From Gordonia sp. (in: high G+C Gram-positive bacteria) (GTDB lineage: Bacteria; Actinomycetota; Actinomycetes; Mycobacteriales; Mycobacteriaceae), in contig JASLJL010000097.1 in NCBI GenBank assembly GCA_030152405.1, forward strand, positions 1-5,553: 5,553 bases of DNA, in the 5' to 3' direction. Shown piece after piece: positions 1-5,553 of the stretch (position 1 is the stretch's first letter; every line of letters begins with the position of its first letter). Below the pieces are notes generated by a model. That model was not told the DNA's origin, ran no database searches, and saw nothing but the letters and a program-made list of their open reading frames with translations. The position numbers were made by a program, and so were the translations under genes.

Positions 1-1
1 C

Positions 2-973
<972 letters not shown>

Positions 974-1018
974 TCCGGCACCTCGCGGGTCCCCGAGGCA
1001 TTCAGGTTCCCGAGGAGC

Positions 1019-1062
1019 TCAACGACGAACGAGGCACGCATGCGTGCCTCGTTCGTCGTTGA
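1019..1062. terminator. Perfect 44-bp palindrome, probable bidirectional terminator between ahcY and tmk
   Basis: Bases 1019-1040 are the exact reverse complement of 1041-1062, giving a 22-bp stem with no mismatch; in RNA the central few bases would form a small loop. It starts 45 bases after the ahcY stop and, read on the minus strand, 9 bases after the tmk stop, so it can serve both convergent genes. There is no T-run on either side. Hairpins without a U-tract are commonly proposed as terminators in high-GC actinobacteria, so the terminator role is inferred from position and symmetry. A 9-base piece of the right arm (GCCTCGTTC) recurs at 1065-1073, so a shorter alternative pairing with 1028-1036 is possible. 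Confidence 0.8.
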
Positions 1063-1071
1063 CAGCCTCGT

Positions 1072-1707
1072 TCAGGACAGCAGCGACACGACCGCGGAGA
1101 CGGCGGCGTCGTCGGCGGTCTGCGACCAGTCCGACATCCAGTTCGCCGATGCGAGGTCGGTGTACGCGCGGTAGACGGCCGCCTGAAGTCCGCCGTCGCG
1201 TTCGTAGTGGTCGACGGGTCGGTCCACGTCGGACGCGGCACGGCCGGACGCTCGCGCCATCGCGACTTCCGGTGGAACGCCCAAGACGATCTGGTGATCG
1301 GGGACGGGCAGGCCGAATCGGCCGAACTCAAGATCGGAGACCCAGTCGACGACCGGCGACGAGCCGGCGTCCTCGCCGAGGCGTGCGGCGCTGTACGCGG
1401 CGTTCGACGCCACGTAGCGGTCGCACAGGACCAGGTCGTTGTCGCGGCACGCGGCCTTCAGCGCCGAACCGGCTGCGGCCCGGTCGAGCGCGAACAGGAG
1501 TGCCATCGCGTAGACGCTGTCGCGCAGATCGCCGTGTTCCCCGTGGAGGGCTTCGGACGCGAGATCGGCGGTTATCGACTCGCCATATCGAGTTAACGTG
1601 AACGTCGCGGTTCGTGCGCCGCGTGCCTGTGCGGTGTCGCGGATCCGATCGACGATCGTCCGCTTACCTGCCCCGTCCAGTCCTTCGATAGCCACGAGAA
1701 TGCCCAC
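1072..1707 (-). CDS. tmk: Thymidylate kinase (dTMP kinase)
   Basis: Phosphorylates dTMP to dTDP with ATP, an essential cytoplasmic step in dTTP synthesis. From the GTG at 1707-1705 the product is 211 residues, close to the 214 of M. tuberculosis Tmk. The P-loop GLDGAGKRT is at residues 9-17, TRYGES at 39-44 and SEALHGEHGDL at 51-61. DRYVASNAAYSAARL is at 96-110 and carries the DRY motif plus the Asn and Tyr that line the nucleotide pocket in the mycobacterial enzyme. An upstream in-frame ATG at 1752 would add 15 residues with no family counterpart; the GTG places the chain (VGILVAIEG) where the M. tuberculosis protein (MLIAIEG) begins. There is no Shine-Dalgarno before the GTG, but a -10-like TACACT ends 7 bases upstream, which suggests leaderless translation. 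It is convergent with ahcY and divergent from mtrA, whereas in M. tuberculosis and C. glutamicum, as I recall, it lies co-directionally between them. Confidence 0.95.
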   Translation of the reverse strand: MGILVAIEGLDGAGKRTIVDRIRDTAQARGARTATFTLTRYGESITADLASEALHGEHGDLRDSVYAMALLFALDRAAAGSALKAACRDNDLVLCDRYVASNAAYSAARLGEDAGSSPVVDWVSDLEFGRFGLPVPDHQIVLGVPPEVAMARASGRAASDVDRPVDHYERDGGLQAAVYRAYTDLASANWMSDWSQTADDAAVSAVVSLLS

Positions 1708-1714
1708 GCGGCAC

Positions 1715-1720
1715 AGTGTA
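1715..1720 (-). promoter_or_regulatory. Candidate -10 hexamer (TACACT) of a leaderless tmk promoter
   Basis: Read on the minus strand, TACACT matches the actinobacterial -10 pattern TANNNT. Seven bases (GTGCCGC) separate it from the GTG taken as the tmk start, so transcription would begin at or next to the first base of the start codon. That arrangement is typical of leaderless genes in mycobacteria and their relatives and fits the absence of a ribosome binding site. No good -35 element is visible at the usual distance. The start site is inferred, not measured. Confidence 0.55.
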
Positions 1721-1747
1721 CGACCCGATTCTCCACGCGCCGCGGAG

Positions 1748-1756
1748 GTCACAGCC
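1748..1756 (+). promoter_or_regulatory. Possible MtrA-binding half-site (GTCACAGCC) in the tmk-mtrA divergent promoter region
   Basis: GTCACAGCC closely resembles the GTCACAGCG half of the direct-repeat motif reported for mycobacterial MtrA. It starts 60 bases upstream of the proposed mtrA start and 41 bases upstream of the tmk GTG, so bound MtrA could affect either promoter. A properly spaced second half-site (GTAACG-like) is not evident: the next GTC, at 1763, is a poor match. A single half-site in high-GC DNA can arise by chance, so confidence is modest. Confidence 0.35.
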
Positions 1757-1793
1757 GGGCCCGTCCGGCGCGTCGGAACGCCACGCCGACGTC

Positions 1794-1798
1794 AGGAG
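1794..1798 (+). promoter_or_regulatory. Ribosome binding site AGGAG that decides the mtrA start
   Basis: AGGAG is the only clear Shine-Dalgarno element before mtrA. It lies directly against the in-frame ATG at 1799 (no spacer), 9 bases before the in-frame TTG at 1808, and 18 bases before the ATG at 1817. Only the TTG has normal spacing. No convincing plus-strand -10 hexamer is visible between 1708 and 1793, so the mtrA transcription start may lie elsewhere, possibly inside tmk. Confidence 0.6.
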
Positions 1799-1807
1799 AT
1801 GACACCA

Positions 1808-2494
1808 TTGGTCCTCATGAAGCCACGCGTCCTGGTCGTCGACGACGACGCCGCCCTCGCCGAGATGCTGACCATCGTGCTTCGAAACGAAGGCTTCGAG
1901 CCGTTCGTCGTCGGTGACGGAACGCAGGCCCTCACCGCCGTCCGTGAGGTTCGGCCGGATCTGGTCCTCCTCGACCTGATGCTGCCGGGCATGAACGGCA
2001 TCGACGTGTGTCGTGTCCTGCGGTCGGACTCCGGCGTCCCGATCGTGATGCTGACGGCGAAGTCCGACACCGTCGACGTCGTCCTCGGGCTCGAGTCGGG
2101 TGCGGACGACTACATGGTCAAGCCGTTCAAGCCCAAGGAACTCGTCGCACGCATCCGCGCCCGGCTGCGGCGCACCGAGGACGAGCCGGCCGAGCTCCTC
2201 TCGATCGGACCCGTCCAGATCGACGTCCCCGCGCACAAGGTGACGCGCGACGGCGAACTGATCTCGCTGACCCCGCTCGAATTCGACCTCCTCGTCGCGC
2301 TCGCACGCAAGCCGCGCCAGGTGTTCACGCGCGACGTCCTCCTCGAACAGGTGTGGGGATACCGCCATCCGGCCGACACTCGTTTGGTGAACGTTCACGT
2401 CCAGCGTCTGCGCGCCAAGGTCGAGACCGACCCGGAGAATCCCGAGATCGTCCTCACGGTGAGAGGAGTCGGCTACAAGGCCGGCCCGCCATGA
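1808..2494 (+). CDS. mtrA: Two-component response regulator MtrA (OmpR/PhoB family)
   Basis: DNA-binding response regulator phosphorylated by MtrB; in mycobacteria and corynebacteria it controls cell-wall, division, osmotic and replication-linked genes. The TTG at 1808 gives 228 residues, the length of M. tuberculosis MtrA, and places the phospho-acceptor Asp at 56, Thr at 83, Tyr at 102 and Lys at 105, matching the known numbering. The receiver domain covers about 7-120: acidic pocket DDD 12-14, [17 protein letters not shown] from 56, MLTAK 81-85, DDYMVKPF 100-107. The winged-helix domain covers about 128-226, including [19 protein letters not shown], the recognition-helix region [19 protein letters not shown] and the terminal [11 protein letters not shown]. 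Other possible starts are ATG 1817 (225 residues) and ATG 1799 (231). A much longer upstream reading of the frame overlaps tmk and is not credible. The stop overlaps the mtrB start as ATGA. The family call is essentially certain; the exact start is less so. Confidence 0.96.
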   Translation: MVLMKPRVLVVDDDAALAEMLTIVLRNEGFEPFVVGDGTQALTAVREVRPDLVLLDLMLPGMNGIDVCRVLRSDSGVPIVMLTAKSDTVDVVLGLESGADDYMVKPFKPKELVARIRARLRRTEDEPAELLSIGPVQIDVPAHKVTRDGELISLTPLEFDLLVALARKPRQVFTRDVLLEQVWGYRHPADTRLVNVHVQRLRAKVETDPENPEIVLTVRGVGYKAGPP

Positions 2495-4101
2495 GCGGTC
2501 GTCGCCGGCTGAACCGGCTCGTCATCAGCACCCAACGCGCGGCCGCCTCCATCGGCCGCGCGTTCGGTTCGGTGTGGTCGAGGTCGCTGCAGCTGCGGGT
2601 GGTCGTGTCGACCCTGGTCCTGTCGTTCGTGGTCCTGCTGATCCTGGGGTTCCTGTTGATCAGCCAGATCACCGGCAGGCTCCTCGACGCGAAGCAGGCC
2701 GCGGCGACCGAAGAGGTCGATCGCGCGCGGGGCATCGTCGAGCGCGTCCTGTCGGCGGGCGACACCAATTCGTCTCCCCAGAACGCGATGGCGCGTGCCC
2801 GATCGCTGCTCTCCGACAGCGACGCGGAGTCCGGAGCGAGCAGTTCCGGCGTCGGCACCTTCGACAGCGTCCTGTTGGTCAGCGAGAAGGGGGCGGTGAA
2901 TCCCGATCTCTCGGTCGGACCGTATCGCGAGGTGCCGCGGGGACTTCAGAGCATGGTGAGCGGCGGCCAGGTCGCCTACCAGTACACCTCCGTCGAACGC
3001 AACGGCGAGAACGTGCCCGCGCTCGTCATCGGAACGCCGGTCGAGACGCCCATGCAGGGTCTCGAGCTGTACCTGGTGTTCCCGCTGTCCGGCGAGCAGA
3101 ACACCGTCAATCTGGTCCGGGGCACGATGTTCGCGGGCGGCGTGGTCCTTCTCGGGCTCCTCGCGGCCATCGCATGGCTGGTGTCCCGGCAGGTGATCGC
3201 ACCGCTGCGGTCCGCGGCGCGGATCGCCGTGCGGTTCGCCGACGGTCGACTCGCCGAACGGATGCCCGTGCAAGGAGACGACGAGTTCGGCAGGCTCGCG
3301 GTCGCCTTCAACGACATGGCGGAGAGCCTGTCCAAGCAGATCACGCACCTCGAGGAGTTCGGCGGTCTGCAGCGCCAGTTCACCAGCGACGTCAGCCACG
3401 AACTGCGCACCCCGTTGACGACGGTCCGCATGGCGGCGGACATCCTCTACGAGAGCCGAGACGACCTCGATCCCATGCAGCGTCGATCCGTCGAGCTGAT
3501 GTCGAAGGAACTCGAACGGTTCGAGATGCTTCTGACCGAACTCCTCGAGATCTCCAGGCACGACGCGGGCATGGCCGACCTCGCCGCCGAACGCATGGAC
3601 ATCGCGATCCCGATCGACGGCGCCGTCTCCACCGTCGCTCATCTGGCGAAGGAGTCCGGCACCGAGTTGGTCGTCAACCTGCCGTCCGAACCGGTGTTCG
3701 CCGAGATCGATCCACGACGCGTCGAGCGGATCCTGCGGAATCTGCTCGCCAACGCCATCGATCACGGGGAGAACAAGCCGGTCGTCTTGACCATGCGGTC
3801 CGACGGTGACTCCGTCGCGATCACCGTCCGCGACCAGGGCATCGGTCTGCGCCCCGGCGAGGAGAAGCTTGTGTTCAACAGATTCTGGCGGTCCGATCCG
3901 TCCCGCGTGCGACGCTCGGGCGGGACCGGGCTCGGACTCGCGATCAGCATTGAGGACGCTCGACTGCACGCCGGTCGGCTCGAGGCGTGGGGAGAGCCGG
4001 GCGTGGGCTCCTGCTTCCGACTCACCCTCCCGCTGATCCGCGGCCACAAACTGCTCGGCAGCCCGCTGCCGTTGAAGCCCGCGCCGGAGGTTCAGCGATG
4101 A
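2491..4101 (+). CDS. mtrB: Sensor histidine kinase MtrB
   Basis: Membrane kinase that autophosphorylates on His and passes phosphate to MtrA. 536 residues from the ATG inside the mtrA stop (ATGA overlap); AAGG at 2477-2480, 10 bases upstream, is a weak ribosome binding site, so coupling to mtrA translation is likely. Order: basic cytoplasmic N-terminus; first membrane helix about 36-58; extracytoplasmic sensor region about 60-208; second membrane helix about 211-232; HAMP about 233-286 with [14 protein letters not shown]; dimerisation and phosphorylation region with VSHELRTPL (His303). The ATPase domain has N-box NLLANAIDH (417-425), DQGIGL (448-453), FNRFWR (462-467) and GGTGLGLAI (477-485). 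All catalytic motifs are intact. It ends shortly after [14 protein letters not shown] and lacks the longer Pro/Gln-rich tail of the 567-residue M. tuberculosis protein. Its last codons hold the lpqB ribosome binding site. Confidence 0.97.
   Translation: MSGRRRLNRLVISTQRAAASIGRAFGSVWSRSLQLRVVVSTLVLSFVVLLILGFLLISQITGRLLDAKQAAATEEVDRARGIVERVLSAGDTNSSPQNAMARARSLLSDSDAESGASSSGVGTFDSVLLVSEKGAVNPDLSVGPYREVPRGLQSMVSGGQVAYQYTSVERNGENVPALVIGTPVETPMQGLELYLVFPLSGEQNTVNLVRGTMFAGGVVLLGLLAAIAWLVSRQVIAPLRSAARIAVRFADGRLAERMPVQGDDEFGRLAVAFNDMAESLSKQITHLEEFGGLQRQFTSDVSHELRTPLTTVRMAADILYESRDDLDPMQRRSVELMSKELERFEMLLTELLEISRHDAGMADLAAERMDIAIPIDGAVSTVAHLAKESGTELVVNLPSEPVFAEIDPRRVERILRNLLANAIDHGENKPVVLTMRSDGDSVAITVRDQGIGLRPGEEKLVFNRFWRSDPSRVRRSGGTGLGLAISIEDARLHAGRLEAWGEPGVGSCFRLTLPLIRGHKLLGSPLPLKPAPEVQR
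4086..4090 (+). promoter_or_regulatory. Ribosome binding site GGAGG for lpqB, inside the end of mtrB
   Basis: GGAGG sits 7 bases before the lpqB ATG at 4098, which is ideal spacing, and fixes that start. It lies within the last codons of mtrB, so ribosomes finishing mtrB are well placed to restart at lpqB through the ATGA overlap. Confidence 0.8.
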
Positions 4102-5553
4102 CCGCCCGCCGACGTCGCATCGCAGGTCTGCTGCTCGTACTGTCGACACTCCTGACCGGATGCGTGTCGATCCCCGACGACTCCGCTCCCGCCCCGATCG
4201 AGGCGTTCAGCCGCAAGGATCCGCTCAACGCCGCACCGACGCCGCGTCGATCCGACGACCCGGAGACGTCGGCGCGCAACTTCGTGCGCGCGATGGCCGA
4301 CCCGACGGCGGGCCACAAGGCCGCGCGCAAGTACCTGACGGGCGCCGCGTCGTCGAAGTGGGACGACCAGGGCGACATGACGGTCGTCGACAACATCAGC
4401 GTCGTCGTCGACGAGCGCACCGAGAGCGCCGTACGGCTCCGCATCACCGCCGATCAGGTCGGCACCCTCAGCCCGTCCGGGCAGCTGCTGCCGGCCTCCG
4501 GGACCATGGTGATCCCGCTGTCGATGGCCCGCACGTCGGCGGGGTGGCGGATCGACGGCGACCTGCCGCGCGGCGTGATCACCGACAACGCGCAGTTCCG
4601 CACGGCGTACCGACGTGCCGACCTGTACTTCCCCGACCGCACGATGAAGCGGCTCGTCACCGACCCGCGGTGGATCTTCGGTCCCGCGCCCGAGACGGGC
4701 GAACTGGTGTCCCTCCTGCTCCGCGGACCGTCACCCGACCTGGCGGGCGCTGTCGGAACCGGCGCGGAGAAAGGCGCGACGCTCGCCGGCCCGGTCGCCG
4801 CCGATGAGAACACCGTCACCATCGACCTCGCGAATGTCAGCGACGCCGACACCGGGGACCGGACGGTGCTCGCCGCCCAGATCGTGTGGACCCTCGACGC
4901 GGCGGGCATCAGCGGCACCTACCGGATCAACGCCGACGGCGCTCCGCTCGTCGCCGATCACGACGGCGACTGGCGGACCGCGGACGTCCGGTCGTTCGAA
5001 CCCGACGTCGCCCAGTCCGGCCAACCCGTTCTGCATCTGGTCCGCAACGGCGCCCTCGTCCGATCAACGGGCAGCCGATTCGTCCCGGTGCCGGGCGCGC
5101 TCGGTGCGAGCCGCGACGTGCGGTGGGCGGCCGTCACGGCGGACCTGACTCGGGCGACGGCCGTCGTGCGACGAGGGGCGGGGGAGGCGCTCGTCGAGGG
5201 CGCCTACGGGGGAGACCCCGCCGAAGTGATCTCCGGCCGGTCGATCACCGCGCCCACGTTCGGCGCCGACGGGTCCGTCGGATACGCGATCGTCGACGGG
5301 AAGCCGATCCAGTGGACGCGTGACGCGCAGGGCGTCGCGCGTGCCGGCGTGATGGACGTCAGCGCGGTCGCCGACGCGGCGCCCGGCCCGATCACGTCGA
5401 TGAGCGTGGCGCCCGACGGAGTCCGCGTGGCGCTCGTCGTCGCGGGCAGGCCGTTGCTCGCCGTCGTCTCGACCAATTCTCGCGGCGTCCCGTCGCTCAC
5501 CGGCGTCCGGCTCGCCGCCATCGACATCGACACCGCCGTGCTCGACGTCGCCT
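4098..5553 (+). CDS. lpqB: Lipoprotein LpqB, MtrB-associated (GerMN and beta-propeller domains), 3'-truncated by window edge
   Basis: Extracytoplasmic lipoprotein that in mycobacteria interacts with MtrB and modulates MtrAB signalling, affecting cell-wall properties and motility. The ATG overlaps the mtrB stop as ATGA and is preceded by GGAGG. The frame stays open to the window edge, giving 485 complete residues against about 583 in M. tuberculosis, so roughly the last 100 are missing. A basic start (TARRRRIAG) and hydrophobic stretch lead to the lipobox LLTGC, with Cys22 as the predicted lipidated residue. An LpqB-type N-terminal domain follows (about 55-190; [21 protein letters not shown]). 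Next is a GerMN-like domain (about 200-290; [31 protein letters not shown]). From about residue 315 there is a repetitive, strand-rich region ([29 protein letters not shown]) typical of the propeller part of LpqB. No frameshift is seen. Confidence 0.95.
   Translation, partial: MTARRRRIAGLLLVLSTLLTGCVSIPDDSAPAPIEAFSRKDPLNAAPTPRRSDDPETSARNFVRAMADPTAGHKAARKYLTGAASSKWDDQGDMTVVDNISVVVDERTESAVRLRITADQVGTLSPSGQLLPASGTMVIPLSMARTSAGWRIDGDLPRGVITDNAQFRTAYRRADLYFPDRTMKRLVTDPRWIFGPAPETGELVSLLLRGPSPDLAGAVGTGAEKGATLAGPVAADENTVTIDLANVSDADTGDRTVLAAQIVWTLDAAGISGTYRINADGAPLVADHDGDWRTADVRSFEPDVAQSGQPVLHLVRNGALVRSTGSRFVPVPGALGASRDVRWAAVTADLTRATAVVRRGAGEALVEGAYGGDPAEVISGRSITAPTFGADGSVGYAIVDGKPIQWTRDAQGVARAGVMDVSAVADAAPGPITSMSVAPDGVRVALVVAGRPLLAVVSTNSRGVPSLTGVRLAAIDIDTAVLDVA

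Noticed and set aside
1044..1601. Plus-strand open frames within tmk (1044-1601 and 1207-1596)
   Set aside because: Arg-rich shadow translations of the tmk antisense strand, starting inside the terminator palindrome or mid-gene, with no domain.
1719..1724. TACGAC as a plus-strand -10 element for mtrA
   Set aside because: It lacks the final T of TANNNT and has no recognisable -35 partner.
1763..1770. GTCCGGCG as the second half of an MtrA direct repeat
   Set aside because: It shares only GTC with the expected GTAACG or GTCACAG and sits 15 bases from the first half-site rather than the about 13 expected.
1664..2398. 244-codon minus-strand frame opposite mtrA and the tmk promoter region
   Set aside because: Low-complexity charged translation with no family match; it would cover the tmk promoter and start, and the plus strand is clearly mtrA.
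2008..2490. Upstream extension of the mtrB frame through mtrA
   Set aside because: The added sequence is a frame-shifted reading of mtrA, full of Arg and Pro; the ATG at 2491 in the ATGA overlap matches the N-terminus expected for MtrB.
2473..4149. 558-codon open frame on the minus strand opposite mtrB
   Set aside because: Long antisense frames are common in GC-rich coding DNA. The translation is rich in Arg, Asp, Glu, Gln and His with no recognisable domain, and the plus strand encodes a complete, motif-perfect kinase.
4160..4807. 215-codon plus-strand frame inside lpqB, plus others at 4804-5148 and 4886-5323
   Set aside because: Arg-rich alternative-frame readings; the true lpqB frame is open from 4098 to the window edge and carries the lipobox and the domain matches.

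Overview
This is a high-GC, gene-dense chromosomal segment from a mycolic-acid-containing actinobacterium (Mycobacteriales). It is closest in feel to Gordonia or its relatives, but the genus cannot be fixed from the sequence alone. The diagnosis rests on the linked set ahcY, tmk, mtrA, mtrB and lpqB, a known conserved block in Mycobacterium and Corynebacterium, and on protein sequences very close to the M. tuberculosis versions as I remember them. I see no mobile element, CRISPR array, tRNA or rRNA.

Layout. (1) Positions 2-973, plus strand: the 3' two-thirds of ahcY (S-adenosylhomocysteine hydrolase), cut by the left window edge. (2) Positions 974-1071: a convergent intergenic gap holding a perfect 44-bp palindrome that probably terminates transcription from both sides. 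(3) Positions 1072-1707, minus strand: tmk (thymidylate kinase), with a likely leaderless GTG start. (4) Positions 1708-1807: a 100-bp divergent promoter region with a -10 hexamer for tmk, a GTCACAG element resembling an MtrA half-site, and an AGGAG ribosome binding site for mtrA. (5) Positions 1808-5553, plus strand: mtrA (response regulator), mtrB (sensor histidine kinase) and lpqB (lipoprotein, cut by the right edge). Both junctions in this operon are 4-base ATGA overlaps.

How the genes work together. MtrB senses an envelope or division-related state and phosphorylates MtrA at Asp56. MtrA controls cell-wall, division and replication-linked genes. LpqB is a lipoprotein known to interact with MtrB outside the membrane and tune it. 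AhcY and Tmk are housekeeping enzymes of methyl-cycle and dTTP metabolism.

The window is mostly a well-known system and I do not see an undescribed one. The most notable local features are the reversed orientation of tmk relative to the all-co-directional order I recall for M. tuberculosis and C. glutamicum, the perfect palindrome at the ahcY/tmk junction, and the compact tmk-mtrA divergent promoter region that could be under MtrA control.
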